Origin: Muribacter muris
GTDB taxonomy: Bacteria; Pseudomonadota; Gammaproteobacteria; Enterobacterales; Pasteurellaceae
Assembly: GCF_001038205.1 (NCBI RefSeq)
Contig: NZ_JWIZ01000008.1
Coordinates: forward strand, 1 to 64,000
DNA: 64,000 nucleotides
Direction: 5' to 3'
The notes beneath the pieces were generated by a model. That model was not told where the DNA came from, did no database searches, and worked only from the letters and a program-made list of their open reading frames with translations. Below, one piece after another: positions 48,024 to 58,543 of this stretch; positions within the stretch are counted from its first letter, which is position 1, and each line of letters opens with the position of its first letter. Made by a program: the position numbers and the translations under genes.

Positions 48024-50423
48024 TTATTTTTTCCAAATACGGGTTTGGTAATCACGTATTGAGCGGTCGGAGCTGAATGCGCCTAAACGGGCGGTATTCA
48101 GAATGGTGGATTCCACCCAAGCGGTCTGATCCTGATAACGTTTTGCAACGATGTCCTGCGCCTCACGGTAGCTGGCGAAATCGGCAAGCACACAGAAGTA
48201 ATCGTGGTTAAGCATATCGTTTACCAGTGCTTCAAAACGTTCGGTATCGCCGTTTGAGAAGGTGCCGTCTGCCAAGGTATCAATCGCCTGTTTTAATACT
48301 GCATCTTGCTCATAGTAGGTTTTGGAAACATAGCCTTGCTCCCGTAATTCCCGCACGGAGTCCACCGTATGCCCAAAGATCACCACATTTTCATTACCGG
48401 CAAACTCGGCAATTTCGACGTTCGCACCGTCTAGCGTACCGAGGGTAATCGCCCCGTTTAACGCTAATTTCATATTGCCTGTGCCGGACGCTTCTTTACC
48501 GGCAAGGGAAATTTGCTCGGAAACATCTGCCGCCGGAATAATTTTTTCCGCTAAACTGACACGATAATCCGGCAGGAATGCCACTTGCAATTTGCCCTGC
48601 ATATCCGGATCTTGGTTAATCACGTTCGCCACGCCGTTGATGGCTTGGATAATTTGCTTCGCCATAAAATAGCCCGGTGCAGCTTTGCCGGCAAAGATAA
48701 ACACACGCGGCACGAAATCTTGCTGCGGGTTCGCTTTGAGCGATTGGTAAGTCGCAATAATATTGAGCAAATTGAGATGCTGACGTTTATATTCGTGGAA
48801 ACGTTTGATCTGCACGTCAAAAATCGCCTCACAGTTCACCTTTAAGCCGAGGGTTTGCTCGATTTCCGCCGCCAATGCCTGTTTATTTTGCTGTTTGATC
48901 GCACGGTAAGCGGTCTGAAATGCCGGATTTTTTGCAAGCGGTTCAATTTGGTTGAGAAGCGAGAGATCCTGCGTCCAGTCGCCTTGAATATGTTGATCCA
49001 ATAAGGCGCTTAATTTCGGGTTGGCTTGGCGAATCCAACGGCGAGGGGTAATGCCGTTGGTAACATTGTGGAAGCGTCCTTCAAATAAGCGGGCATAGGC
49101 AGGGAAGAGATCGCTGACGACTAAATCCGAGTGAATTTGCGCCACGCCGTTTACCGCAAACGAGCCGACCACACATAAGTTTGCCATACGCACACGTTGA
49201 TCGAACAAGACAGCGGTTTCTTGCCACGCCGCATCAAATTCCGCTTTGTCGAACGCCGCTTCTACTTGCTGACGCAGTTGATCGTTAATCCGTTCGATGA
49301 TTAAAATATGACGTGGTAATAGTTGGGTGAGTAATTTTTGATCCCACTGCTCTAAGGCTTCCGGCAATAAGGTGTGGTTGGTGTAAGCAAAGGTTTTGCT
49401 TGCAATTGCCCACGCTTGTTCCCAACTGAGATCGTATTGGTCGAGTAACAGGCGGAGTAATTCCGGAATCGCAATCGCTGGGTGAGTGTCGTTGAGCTGA
49501 ATTACCTCAAATTCAGGCAGTTGCTCAAGGGTTCTGCCTTGCGCTAGATGATTTTTCAGAATATCCGCCACCGAGCAGGCACAGTGGAAATACTGCTGCA
49601 TTAGGCGTAAGGCTTTACCTTCGGCGTGATTGTCGTTCGGGTACAATACTTTGGTGAGCTTGGCGGCATCGACCACACGGCTTTCGGCATCAAGGTAGTC
49701 GCCGTCGTTAAATGTTGCCAAATCAAAGGCGGATTCGCTGTAGCCCTGCCACAAGCGGAGCGGTTGTTGCACGCCTTTGTAGCCGACCACCGGCAAATCA
49801 AAGGCTTCGCCGAAGATTGTCCATTCCGGCTGCCACGCATATTTATCGCCGCTGATAAGACTCACTTTACCGCCGAAGCCGACTGTTTGGCGGAAATCCG
49901 CCCGATGATATTGTTGCGGATAAAAATCACGCTCCCAGCCGTCGCCGGATTCCAGTTGCTGACCTTCATCACCAAAGGCTTGCTTGAATAAGCCGTATTG
50001 ATAGTGCAAGCCGTAGCCAATCGCCGGTTGGGAGAGGCTTGCCATTGAGTCTAAATAACAAGCAGCCAGCCGTCCTAACCCGCCGTTACCCAATGACGGA
50101 TCACGCTCTTGTTCTAAAATATCGACCAGATTTTTACCGTATTTGGCTAATTGTTGATTGGTTTCATCGTATAAACCTAGGCTCAACAAATTATTGCCCA
50201 ATAAACGCCCGATCAAAAATTCCATTGATAAATAATTGACCTTGCGGGTATTCGCAAGCGGGGCGTTAGCGGGAAAATGTTGCAAAACCGTTTGGTGAGA
50301 AAGGGTGGCGAGGAATTGATACCATTGGGTATCCGATAGCTGCGAAGGGGTTAAAAAACGTGCTTCGCAATAGCGGTTGAGTGTTGCATCAAATAAGGTT
50401 TGAAATTGTTGAGAACTTAACAT
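48024..50423 (-). CDS. malP: Maltodextrin/glycogen phosphorylase
   Basis: 799-residue glycosyltransferase that releases glucose 1-phosphate from alpha-1,4-glucans using pyridoxal phosphate. Conserved NYLSMEFLIGRLL near 65-77, GNGGLGRLAACYLDSM near 113-128, and the PLP-lysine region SLAGKEASGTGNMKLALNGA near the C-terminal third are visible. MalP rather than GlgP is chosen because of overall similarity and the neighbouring malT. The ATG at 50423 has GGAG 7 bases upstream; a TTG one codon before is not used. Confidence 0.9.
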   Translation of the reverse strand: MLSSQQFQTLFDATLNRYCEARFLTPSQLSDTQWYQFLATLSHQTVLQHFPANAPLANTRKVNYLSMEFLIGRLLGNNLLSLGLYDETNQQLAKYGKNLVDILEQERDPSLGNGGLGRLAACYLDSMASLSQPAIGYGLHYQYGLFKQAFGDEGQQLESGDGWERDFYPQQYHRADFRQTVGFGGKVSLISGDKYAWQPEWTIFGEAFDLPVVGYKGVQQPLRLWQGYSESAFDLATFNDGDYLDAESRVVDAAKLTKVLYPNDNHAEGKALRLMQQYFHCACSVADILKNHLAQGRTLEQLPEFEVIQLNDTHPAIAIPELLRLLLDQYDLSWEQAWAIASKTFAYTNHTLLPEALEQWDQKLLTQLLPRHILIIERINDQLRQQVEAAFDKAEFDAAWQETAVLFDQRVRMANLCVVGSFAVNGVAQIHSDLVVSDLFPAYARLFEGRFHNVTNGITPRRWIRQANPKLSALLDQHIQGDWTQDLSLLNQIEPLAKNPAFQTAYRAIKQQNKQALAAEIEQTLGLKVNCEAIFDVQIKRFHEYKRQHLNLLNIIATYQSLKANPQQDFVPRVFIFAGKAAPGYFMAKQIIQAINGVANVINQDPDMQGKLQVAFLPDYRVSLAEKIIPAADVSEQISLAGKEASGTGNMKLALNGAITLGTLDGANVEIAEFAGNENVVIFGHTVDSVRELREQGYVSKTYYEQDAVLKQAIDTLADGTFSNGDTERFEALVNDMLNHDYFCVLADFASYREAQDIVAKRYQDQTAWVESTILNTARLGAFSSDRSIRDYQTRIWKK

Positions 50424-50485
50424 CAATTTGCTCCAATTTAAAAATCATATTAACCGTTATTATTCCTAAAAGGCTTGGGACTAAA

Positions 50486-50492
50486 TCATCCC
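50486..50492 (-). promoter_or_regulatory. Possible MalT-box half-site before malP
   Basis: Minus-strand GGGATGA, about 65 bases before the malP start, resembles the MalT box GGGGATGAGG core. Only one such site is seen and MalT normally binds several, so this is weak. Confidence 0.25.
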
Positions 50493-50531
50493 TGAAAAAA
50501 TCAATTAGGTATGATAGCGGGGTAGGAATAC

Positions 50532-51416
50532 CTAATTATCAAGCGCCGTGCTTTTCATCGCTTGAAACAGTGCTGCCGCATTCAGCAGTACCAGTAAAGC
50601 GGTGAGATCACCGAAATTAACCACCGTGTTGGCTTGCGCCTGCACCGCCGGTTTGGCGTGCAGTGCCACGCCTAAACGTGCCGTTTTGAGCATCGGCAAA
50701 TCGTTTGCGCCGTCTCCCACTGCCACCCACTGCGTTGGTGCAATGTTGAACTCGGCGGCTAAGGCTTGTAAAGTGTCGGCTTTATGTTGCGCATCAACCA
50801 CCTTGCCTAGCACGGCACCGGTGAGTTTGCCGTCTTGGATTTCTAACTGATTGGCGACTGCGGCATCTAAACCGTATTTTTCTTTCAAATAATCGGCAAA
50901 ATAATCAAAACCGCCGGAGGCGATCGCCACTTTCCAACCGTGTTGTTTGAGCATCGCGACCAGTTGTTCAAAGCCGTCCATTAACGGCAGTGCTGCCCGC
51001 ACTTGTTGCAAAATGGCGGCGGGGGCATTCTCAAGGGTACTGACCCGTTTACGCAGGCTTTGCTCGAAATCCAACTCACCACGCATTGCACTGGCGGTAA
51101 TGGCGGACACCAACTCACCCGTGCCGGCAAGTTTGGCAATCTCATCAATACATTCGATTTTAATAGCGGTGGAGTCCATATCCATTACCAGCAATCCCGC
51201 TTGGTCTAATTGCGGGGTAAGGGCTAATTTACTCACATCAGCGGCAATGGCGTGGGCGGCTTGGCGAATGCAAGCGGTCAGTTCACCCTCAAAAAAAGCA
51301 AGACGATAATCCAAATAGGCGGTTGTGCCTAAACAAGCCCGCTCAATTTGAGTAGCAAAGGCGTGAATTTGGTCATCGGATAAGGTTTTGGCGTAGATAA
51401 AAAAAGGCTGAGGCAT
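50532..51416 (-). CDS. serB: Phosphoserine phosphatase
   Basis: Last step of serine synthesis. A 294-residue HAD-superfamily enzyme; nucleophile Asp79 and Asp81 lie in VMDMDSTAIKIE, motif III in GDGANDLPMLKTA. The N-terminal ~70 residues are the extra domain seen in enterobacterial SerB. Divergent from smp as in Escherichia coli. Confidence 0.95.
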   Translation of the reverse strand: MPQPFFIYAKTLSDDQIHAFATQIERACLGTTAYLDYRLAFFEGELTACIRQAAHAIAADVSKLALTPQLDQAGLLVMDMDSTAIKIECIDEIAKLAGTGELVSAITASAMRGELDFEQSLRKRVSTLENAPAAILQQVRAALPLMDGFEQLVAMLKQHGWKVAIASGGFDYFADYLKEKYGLDAAVANQLEIQDGKLTGAVLGKVVDAQHKADTLQALAAEFNIAPTQWVAVGDGANDLPMLKTARLGVALHAKPAVQAQANTVVNFGDLTALLVLLNAAALFQAMKSTALDN

Positions 51417-51553
51417 AGTCGTTATCGGTTAAAAAATCAAAGCACGCATAATAAAAAAATAATCTGCGACTGTCTAGATTGTCGCCAAAAAAGCGGGGCT
51501 ATACTCCAACGCATTTACAGGCTAAAATTCATCGCCTAAAAGAGAGGAAATTT

Positions 51554-52216
51554 ATGTATATAACCCGTGAAAAAGCGATAAAAAGCAACTTAATGGCGGT
51601 GATTTTGGTAGTCTGCGTGGCAATTGTCGGGCTGATCTTAAACGGCATCGGGCAATTTAAACTCAGCTCACAACTTGCCGGCATTAACCAAGTCTCTAAC
51701 CTTTCGCATTTACTGGTTCGTCAGCAAGCCAAATTATTTTCGTTACTGCTGGTGAGAAAAGCCAAGAATGATGAATTGACGGAAGCCTTAGACACCTTTG
51801 CCAAAGAAGATTTTGTGATTGATGCCAATCTCTACTCGGCAAACGGTCAGTTGATTGCCCAAAGTGAAAATGCCCGCCCGTTTGTGCCGCAAGCCACATT
51901 CGATAGCCCTAACCAGTCCACCCAGCAAATAGTCGAGCCGATTTTCGCCCAGCAAAATTTGGTCGGTTTTTTGCGAGTTACCTTCGATATGCAATACGGA
52001 CAAACCACGCAAAGTAAAGTCAATGAATTATTTCACCTGCTCTACGGTGAGTTGATTATCTTATTTTTAGCCGGCGGGCTGTTTGTCAGTTGCTTTTACC
52101 TGTTTAAACGCAAATCGCATTTGGCTGCACATTTACCGTTAAAAGCGGTTTCAACGGAAAATCGCCCGCCAAGCCAGCGTTTTCACTCTCGCCGACGCGC
52201 TTTTCGCCGTAAATGA
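51554..52216 (+). CDS. smp: Smp/YtjB-type membrane protein
   Basis: 220-residue protein with two membrane helices (about 15-38 and 160-182) enclosing a periplasmic domain, similar to Escherichia coli Smp (YtjB), also found next to serB. The segment QQIVEPIFAQQNLVGFLRVTFD is diagnostic. Start at 51554 follows GAGAGGAAA; an upstream in-frame ATG lacks support. Function unclear. Confidence 0.85.
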   Translation: MYITREKAIKSNLMAVILVVCVAIVGLILNGIGQFKLSSQLAGINQVSNLSHLLVRQQAKLFSLLLVRKAKNDELTEALDTFAKEDFVIDANLYSANGQLIAQSENARPFVPQATFDSPNQSTQQIVEPIFAQQNLVGFLRVTFDMQYGQTTQSKVNELFHLLYGELIILFLAGGLFVSCFYLFKRKSHLAAHLPLKAVSTENRPPSQRFHSRRRAFRRK

Positions 52217-52304
52217 TTGAAATTCGCCCGTGTGAGAGTATAATATCTCCCGTTTTGCCGAAAACGGCTGTAATAAATGACATTCATCAGACAAAGAGGA
52301 ATAA

Positions 52305-52523
<219 letters not shown>

Positions 52524-52540
52524 TCTGCCGTAGAACACAA

Positions 52541-52571
52541 GAGGGACGCATTGGCGTCCCTCATTGTTTTA
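52541..52571. terminator. infA terminator
   Basis: GAGGGACGC (52541-52549) pairs with GCGTCCCTC (52554-52562) around ATTG, followed by a T-rich ATTGTTTTA. Convergent ycaR ends in the same flank. Confidence 0.8.
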
Positions 52572-52730
52572 TAGTGCTTCCGCTTTTTCCGGCAGCAGTA
52601 CCGGAATGCCGTTTTCAATCGGATAGGCAACTTGGGCGGCAGGGCTTATCAGGCGATTATTGGCTTTATCCCACTCTAATTTTTGATGGGAAATCGGGCA
52701 AGCCAAGGTATCAAGCAGTTTTTCGTTCAT
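52569..52730 (-). CDS. ycaR: Trm112-family protein YcaR
   Basis: 53-residue protein beginning [20 protein letters not shown] and ending near LLPEKAEAL, matching the small UPF0434/Trm112 family (YcaR in Escherichia coli). Only one Cys (C11) of the zinc-type motif is kept. It overlaps the lpxK 3' end by 20 bases, so the two are co-translated. The usual partner kdsB is not in the window, since infA lies convergent here. Confidence 0.9.
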   Translation of the reverse strand: MNEKLLDTLACPISHQKLEWDKANNRLISPAAQVAYPIENGIPVLLPEKAEAL

Positions 52731-53712
52731 TTCGTGTTCTCACTAACGTTAAAATCGGATCAATCAGACAAGCGGTCGATTCGGGGCTAAATGTGGCAGA
52801 AACCGGCACATACCACCAATGATCTTCCGCAAACGCTTGGCATTTTACCGCATCTTTTTCCGTCATCAATAGCGGTATTGCGCTTGTTGCCAATGCAGAA
52901 AGTTGTTCAGGTAAGTAGGCTTGATGATCGGCAAAGGCGTGGCAGGCTTGCAGCGAAATACCTAAATGACTTAACATCGTAAAAAAACGGGGCGGATAGC
53001 CGATGCCCGCCATTGCGACACAAGGCATTTGCCGAAATGCCGTAAGCGTGCGTTTTTCACCCGTTTTAAGATTGACGGCATAGCTTGGGGTAAGGGTCAT
53101 TTGATGTTCTCCGGCTTTTGCAGATTTGCCGTTGCAAATCACCGCTTGTACCGCTGCCAAACGGCTCGGCAGCTCACGCAAACTGCCGGCGGGTAGCACA
53201 AAACCGTTGCCGAAGCGGCGTTCGCCGTCCACCACCACCCATTCGATATCTCGTTCTAAACGATAATGTTGCAAGCCGTCATCGGTGATGATGATGTCCA
53301 AGTTATATCGGCTTAACAGTAATTCAATGCTTTGTCGGCGGTCGGGAGAAATTGCCACGGGAGCTTGGGTACGCTGGGCGATCAACACCGGCTCATCGCC
53401 CATTTGCTGCGGTGAACTGTCCGCTCTCACTAACTGGGGAAATACACGATTTTCCCCGCCATAGCCCCGTGAAATCACGCCGACTTTCAGCCCGCGTTGC
53501 TGTAATTGTTCCACCAGCCACACCACCACCGGCGTTTTGCCGTTTCCGCCGACAGAAAGATTACCGACCACCAGCACCGGCACAGGCGAGCGGTAGGTTG
53601 GCAGGATTTTTTTACGATAAAGCTGCCGCCGAAGTTGGCTAACCAACCAAAACAGCAACGAAAACGGCGAGAGTAGCCAAGTAATCAGCGAGCGAGATTG
53701 CCAAATGTTCAT
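52711..53712 (-). CDS. lpxK: Tetraacyldisaccharide 4'-kinase LpxK
   Basis: Adds the 4'-phosphate to the lipid A precursor, at the inner membrane. The 333-residue protein has an N-terminal membrane helix (about 10-27) and the P-loop [14 protein letters not shown] near 50-63. The start is placed at MNIWQSRS (53712), 17 bases after the mutM stop; MKM two codons earlier (53718) is equally possible, and the open frame further upstream lies inside mutM. msbA, its common partner, is not here. Confidence 0.92.
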   Translation of the reverse strand: MNIWQSRSLITWLLSPFSLLFWLVSQLRRQLYRKKILPTYRSPVPVLVVGNLSVGGNGKTPVVVWLVEQLQQRGLKVGVISRGYGGENRVFPQLVRADSSPQQMGDEPVLIAQRTQAPVAISPDRRQSIELLLSRYNLDIIITDDGLQHYRLERDIEWVVVDGERRFGNGFVLPAGSLRELPSRLAAVQAVICNGKSAKAGEHQMTLTPSYAVNLKTGEKRTLTAFRQMPCVAMAGIGYPPRFFTMLSHLGISLQACHAFADHQAYLPEQLSALATSAIPLLMTEKDAVKCQAFAEDHWWYVPVSATFSPESTACLIDPILTLVRTRNERKTA

Positions 53713-53728
53713 TTTCATCAATAAAAAA

Positions 53729-54553
53729 TCATTTCGGTAACGGCTGGCAATGCGGGCAGAAGTAGCTGTTGCGTTGGCCGATAACTTTCGCTTGGATAAT
53801 ATTGCCGCAGTCGTTGCACTCTTCGCCTTTGCGACCGTACACTTGCAGAACTTGAGCAAAGTAGCCGGGTTTGCCGTCCGGTTGAATAAAATCCTTGAGG
53901 GTTGTGCCGCCTTGAATGATCGCCTTACGCAATACCGATTTGATTACGTCAGTCAATTTTTCGCATTGGGCTTGGCTTAAATTTTGGGCGGCGATGTCGG
54001 GGTGAATACCCGCCATAAACAGTGATTCACAGGCGTAGATATTGCCCACGCCCACCACCACCTCATTATTCATAATGAAATTTTTCACTGCGACGGTTTT
54101 TTTGCGGCTTTTCTCGTATAAGTAACCGCTTGTAAAAGCATCAGAGAGCGGTTCAGGGCCTAATTTTGCCAGCAATTCGGCATTTTCTGCCTTTTCTACC
54201 CATAGCCACGCACCGAATTTGCGTGGGTCGTTATAACGTAAAATCGTGCCGCTTTCAGTGATTAAATCCACGTGATCGTGTTTGCCGATAGCTTTCGGCT
54301 GTTGCTCGGACAGAATACCGAGCGAGCCGGACATTCCAAGATGAACGAGAATATCGCCTCGGTCGGTGTGAATAATCAGGTATTTGGCACGACGTGAAAG
54401 ACGCTGGATTTTTGCCCCTTGCATTTGCGCCAGTTGCGGTGAAATCGCCCAGCGCAGTCGTTCCGTGCGGGAGATAATCTGTTTGATCGTTTCGCCGTGC
54501 AGATAGGGTTCAATCCCTCTCAGGCTGGTTTCAACTTCAGGTAATTCCGGCAT
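53729..54553 (-). CDS. mutM: Formamidopyrimidine-DNA glycosylase
   Basis: Removes 8-oxoguanine and ring-opened purines. The 274-residue enzyme has catalytic Pro2 and Glu3 ([12 protein letters not shown]), the helix-two-turn-helix region and the C-terminal zinc finger C-x2-C-x16-C-x2-C ([14 protein letters not shown]). Followed by lpxK. Confidence 0.96.
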   Translation of the reverse strand: MPELPEVETSLRGIEPYLHGETIKQIISRTERLRWAISPQLAQMQGAKIQRLSRRAKYLIIHTDRGDILVHLGMSGSLGILSEQQPKAIGKHDHVDLITESGTILRYNDPRKFGAWLWVEKAENAELLAKLGPEPLSDAFTSGYLYEKSRKKTVAVKNFIMNNEVVVGVGNIYACESLFMAGIHPDIAAQNLSQAQCEKLTDVIKSVLRKAIIQGGTTLKDFIQPDGKPGYFAQVLQVYGRKGEECNDCGNIIQAKVIGQRNSYFCPHCQPLPK

Positions 54554-54576
54554 TTTAAATCCTTAAATTGAACGGT

Positions 54577-54630
54577 AAGCGGTCAGTTTACTTGCTTTTT
54601 TTGCAAAATGTGAAGGATAACCGACCGCTT
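54577..54630. repeat. Inverted uptake-signal pair between brnQ and mutM
   Basis: AAGCGGTC (54577-54584) faces GACCGCTT (54623-54630) with TTTTTTTGCAAAA in the middle. It may act as terminator hairpin for brnQ. Confidence 0.75.
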
Positions 54631-54635
54631 GGCGA

Positions 54636-55928
54636 TTAGGCTTTTTCGCCAATCACAGGGTTAAGCAGATAACCTGCAACACAACCGATGACTGCCGGTA
54701 GTAGCCATTCCATTGAGTAGTTTTTCAGCGGCAGTTGGCTGATAAATTCTACCCCTGCAACAGATAAAATGGAGGTAATCGTGACTAAGCCAAGGGAGAT
54801 ACGTTGGGCAAGCAGCGGGATCTTGACGAAAATATTCACTAACAGTAATAAAATCACCGTCATTGTGATTGGGTAAAGCACGAGCAGTACCGGTACGGAT
54901 TTGCTGATTACTACATTTAAGCCTTGGTTAGCAATGATAAAACCGATTAGGGTAAATAAAATTGCATAAATTTTATAGCTGATTTTCGGGAATACTTCGT
55001 AGAAATATTCAGATACGGACACGATCAAACCGATCGTGGTAGTTAAACACGCCAGTGTTACGATTAAACCGAGTAGCGCACTGCCGAAGATGCCGAAATT
55101 ATCAGATGCCGCTTTGTTTAAAATAAATGCGCCGATGTTTTTACCTTCTGTGGCAAGTTGGGTTAAGGTACTTTGGTCGATGGCAATGTGGTTACCGATC
55201 CAGCCTAATGCGATATAGATAATGCCGAGTGCTACGGAAGCAATTAAGCCCGCCATAATGGTTTGGCTGATCATCGCTTTGCCGGAAACGCCTTTCGCTT
55301 TGATTGCCGAGAGAACAATAACGGCAAAGGCAACGGAAGCGAGAGCGTCCATTGTTTGATACCCTTCAACCATTCCGCCGAATAGCGCTTCGCTGCTATC
55401 TTTATCAACCGCTAACGGCGTATTGTTGGCGTAAGCGAAAACGGACACAATAATCAAGGCGAAGATAGAAAGTAGTAAGGCAGGTGTTAAGATCGCCCCG
55501 ATACGTTCGACCATTTTAGACGGGTTAAGGCTCAACCAAAGCGCAATGGCGAAGTAAATCACGGTGAAAACAAACAGGTAAGTTGAGCTGCCTTCACTCA
55601 CAAAGGGTAATACCGCAAATTCATAGGAAGTGGCGGCAGTGCGGGGAATAGCAAAGAATGGACCGATCGCCAAGTAAATCGCCATTAAAAATAACAGAGA
55701 AAACAGTGGGTGAACTTTGTTCAGCACGGCTTTATAGCCGCCTTCATAAAAGGCACTGACAATAATACCCAATAGAGGCAAACCGACACCGGTAATTACA
55801 AAACCGCTGATGGAAGACCAAAAATCCAACCCGCTTTCCAAGCCGAGCTTCGGTGGGAAAATCAGGTTACCTGCGCCAAAAAAGATGGCAAAGAGCATAA
55901 AGCCGATAACAAGCGTATTTTTATTCAT
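54636..55928 (-). CDS. brnQ: Branched-chain amino acid transporter BrnQ
   Basis: 430-residue secondary transporter of the LIVCS family, about twelve helices, taking up Leu, Ile and Val with Na+ or H+. The family motif GFMLFAIFFGAGNLIFPPKLG is at about 8-28. The start at 55928 (MNKNTLVIG) has AGGA 8 bases upstream; earlier starts overlap that site. The neighbours (fabG, mutM) are unrelated. Confidence 0.92.
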   Translation of the reverse strand: MNKNTLVIGFMLFAIFFGAGNLIFPPKLGLESGLDFWSSISGFVITGVGLPLLGIIVSAFYEGGYKAVLNKVHPLFSLLFLMAIYLAIGPFFAIPRTAATSYEFAVLPFVSEGSSTYLFVFTVIYFAIALWLSLNPSKMVERIGAILTPALLLSIFALIIVSVFAYANNTPLAVDKDSSEALFGGMVEGYQTMDALASVAFAVIVLSAIKAKGVSGKAMISQTIMAGLIASVALGIIYIALGWIGNHIAIDQSTLTQLATEGKNIGAFILNKAASDNFGIFGSALLGLIVTLACLTTTIGLIVSVSEYFYEVFPKISYKIYAILFTLIGFIIANQGLNVVISKSVPVLLVLYPITMTVILLLLVNIFVKIPLLAQRISLGLVTITSILSVAGVEFISQLPLKNYSMEWLLPAVIGCVAGYLLNPVIGEKA

Positions 55929-56038
55929 ACACATTCCTAAAGGTAAGTTAAACATTTATTCTTCTAAGAGAAGAACACTATCCATTAAAAAATCGTCAAT
56001 AGCCAAATAATACGATTTGGCAAAAAACCGAGAAAGAA

Positions 56039-56071
56039 AAAACCGAATTCTACACGAGTAAAATTCGGTCG
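56039..56071 (-). terminator. fabG terminator
   Basis: ACCGAATT (56042-56049) pairs with AATTCGGT (56062-56069), extended by CTAC/GTA pairing; on the minus strand it is followed by a T-run. It ends the fabD-fabG unit before brnQ. Confidence 0.8.
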
Positions 56072-56091
56072 CCAACAAACTTTTGTTGAGA

Positions 56092-56817
56092 TTATTGCAT
56101 ATATAAGCCACCGTTGACGTGCAAGGTTTCGCCGTTAATGTAAGCGGCATCGTCGGAGGCTAAGAATGCAACTGCTTTGGCAATGTCTTTCGGCTGCCCT
56201 AACTGCCCCGCCGGAATTTGGCTTAAAATCGCTTGTTTTTGTTCGTCCGATAATTCGTCGGTCATATCCGTTGCAATAAAGCCCGGTGCGACCACGTTCA
56301 CGGTAATGCCACGGGACGCCACTTCTTTTGCCAACGATTTGGAAAAACCGATTACCCCCGCTTTTGCCGCACAATAGTTAGTCTGCCCCGGATTACCCAT
56401 TGAACCGACCACTGACCCGATAGTGATGATCCGCCCGAAGCGTTTTTTCATCATTGCGCGCAGCATTGCTTTGGATAGACGGTAAACGGACGTGAGGTTG
56501 GTTTGCATAATGTCGAACCACTCCTCATCTTTCATTCGCATTAACAAATTATCACGGGTAATGCCGGCATTGTTCACCAAAATATCAATTTCACCCACTT
56601 CCGCTTTGATTTGGGCAAGGGTGGCATCAATGGAATCGGCATCAGTAACGTTCAACACCAACCCTTTGCCCTTTTCGCCTAAATAAGCGCTGATTGCCTC
56701 TGCGCCTTTTTCCGAAGTGGCTGTTCCGATCACGAAAACGCCTTTTTCAACCAGCTCTTGTGCGATAGCTTTACCAATGCCACGGGTTGCGCCCGTAACC
56801 AGTGCGATTTTTTGCAT
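56092..56817 (-). CDS. fabG: 3-oxoacyl-ACP reductase
   Basis: NADPH-dependent reductase of fatty acid synthesis. A 241-residue short-chain dehydrogenase with TGATRGIG near 8-15 and the Tyr-Lys pair in NYCAAKAG. It follows fabD by 21 bases. Normally acpP follows; here a terminator and brnQ follow. Confidence 0.96.
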   Translation of the reverse strand: MQKIALVTGATRGIGKAIAQELVEKGVFVIGTATSEKGAEAISAYLGEKGKGLVLNVTDADSIDATLAQIKAEVGEIDILVNNAGITRDNLLMRMKDEEWFDIMQTNLTSVYRLSKAMLRAMMKKRFGRIITIGSVVGSMGNPGQTNYCAAKAGVIGFSKSLAKEVASRGITVNVVAPGFIATDMTDELSDEQKQAILSQIPAGQLGQPKDIAKAVAFLASDDAAYINGETLHVNGGLYMQ

Positions 56818-56838
56818 TTTTTCTCCTTAATTTTGAAA

Positions 56839-57774
56839 TTAGAATGAAACGGCTTCAAAAGACGGCACATCATTGACCGCTTGAGCGGATAAATCCGCCA
56901 CAATGCGTTTGGTTAAGCCCGTCAGCACTTTATTCGGCCCGATTTCATATAACATTGTGATACCTTGTTCAGCCATTTTTTCCACCGTTTCCGTCCAACG
57001 AACCGGGCTATAAAGCTGACGCACCAACGCATCACGGATCGCTTCCAGATCCTTTTCAACCGCCACGTCAACATTGTTGATCACATTGACAAGCGGTGGG
57101 TTGAGGCTGATTTTTTGCAACACGGCAGCAAGTTTTTCTGCCGCCGGTTTCATCAACGCACAGTGAGACGGCACACTCACCGCCAGCGGTAATGCCCGTT
57201 TTGCCCCGGCTTCTTTACACAATGCCGCCGCACGTTCCGCCGCGTTTTTTGTACCGGCAATCACCACTTGCCCCGGTGAGTTGAAGTTTACTGCCGATAC
57301 TACTTCGCCCGTTTCCGCCGCTGCGTTGGCACAGGCATCAATAATCGGCTGATTATCCAAGCCGATAATCGCATACATTGCCCCTGTTCCCGCCGGCACG
57401 GCTTGTTGCATCAACTGCCCTCGCAGTTCGACCAATTTGATCGCCTGCTGAAAATCCAACACGCCAGCACAAACCAAGGCGGAATATTCGCCTAAACTAT
57501 GCCCCGCCATTACGGACGGTTGCTGAGCCGGGAATTTTTGCTGCCAAATGCGGAACAACGCAACTGATGCCGCCAATAATGCCGGTTGTGTGCGTTCCGT
57601 TTGCCCTAGCGCTTCCGCTGTGCCGTTTTGGACTAAATCCCATAAATCGTAGCCCAGTACCTCGCTGGCTTGTTGGAACGTCTGTTCAACCACAGGGTAG
57701 AGCGGTGCTAAATCCGCTAACATTCCGATTGCCTGAGAACCTTGCCCCGGAAAAACCATTGCAAATTGTGTCAT
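56839..57774 (-). CDS. fabD: Malonyl-CoA-ACP transacylase
   Basis: Loads malonyl groups onto ACP. The 311-residue enzyme shows VFPGQGSQ near 8-15, nucleophile Ser93 in GHSLGEYSAL and the GxNKVL-type C-terminal motif. First of fabD-fabG. fabH, the usual upstream gene, is absent; a GNAT gene is in its place, and a decayed fragment of fabD lies beyond that. Confidence 0.96.
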   Translation of the reverse strand: MTQFAMVFPGQGSQAIGMLADLAPLYPVVEQTFQQASEVLGYDLWDLVQNGTAEALGQTERTQPALLAASVALFRIWQQKFPAQQPSVMAGHSLGEYSALVCAGVLDFQQAIKLVELRGQLMQQAVPAGTGAMYAIIGLDNQPIIDACANAAAETGEVVSAVNFNSPGQVVIAGTKNAAERAAALCKEAGAKRALPLAVSVPSHCALMKPAAEKLAAVLQKISLNPPLVNVINNVDVAVEKDLEAIRDALVRQLYSPVRWTETVEKMAEQGITMLYEIGPNKVLTGLTKRIVADLSAQAVNDVPSFEAVSF

Positions 57775-57816
57775 TTTTATCCTCTTATTAGTCAGTATGC
57801 CGAGATCGGCACAGTG

Positions 57817-58452
57817 TTAGTCTCGTGTGTAATCGTTCCGTACTATTCTTAAATACTGCCCGATACTTCGCCACCCCAGCGAGAGATAGAGCAATTTGCC
57901 CTGCTCGCTGGCACATAATAACCCCGTTTTCACTCCATTTAATAACGCCTCTTGAGAGAGCAGATTCATCATCATACTGCCCCAACCTTGACGGCGATAT
58001 GCGAGATCCGTATTGATTCTGTCAAAGACAGCAAAGCCGTTATAGTAGCCGACCTGCCCGCGACACATTATCTCCCCTTGCTCACTTTTAAAAGTGATCC
58101 GACAATGCTCGGCGGAACGAACATAATCCACCACTACATTTTCAGGGACACTTTTCGGTTGCATAGCATACAACTGCTCGTTAACCATCATATCTGCTAA
58201 CATCATTGGCTTCCACCCTTGCGGCAGGGAAAAACGTGCATCAATCCCGCTGATACACAGATAATCCCGATGAGAGACCCGTGGTAAAACGGCGGCTAGT
58301 TGAGCGGGATCGAACAGTAACCACTCTTTTTCTCGGCGACCGTCTCGAAGTTCAAAGCAACACCCACCATTGAAATACTCAAGATTTAAGATGTGGCGAC
58401 AACGCTGCCAACCTTGAATCCAATTTCGCCAAAATTGCGCAGTTTCATTCAT
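57817..58452 (-). CDS. GNAT-family N-acetyltransferase
   Basis: 211-residue protein. The C-terminal half has the acetyl-CoA motif A region (FDRINTDLAYRRQGWGSMMMNLLSQEAL, with RRQGWG near 154-159) and the following strand. The N-terminal part does not show a known domain. The substrate is unknown. It starts 42 bases upstream of fabD on the same strand and may be co-transcribed with it; its insertion between fabD and a relic of fabD suggests a rearrangement. Confidence 0.82.
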   Translation of the reverse strand: MNETAQFWRNWIQGWQRCRHILNLEYFNGGCCFELRDGRREKEWLLFDPAQLAAVLPRVSHRDYLCISGIDARFSLPQGWKPMMLADMMVNEQLYAMQPKSVPENVVVDYVRSAEHCRITFKSEQGEIMCRGQVGYYNGFAVFDRINTDLAYRRQGWGSMMMNLLSQEALLNGVKTGLLCASEQGKLLYLSLGWRSIGQYLRIVRNDYTRD

Positions 58453-58543
58453 ATTGTCCCCGCCCTTGTATTCATCTTAACACCCAGTCTCATCACTAAT
58501 TGCCTAAAATGTGAGCTGTTCAATACATTGCCCGCTGAAATGG

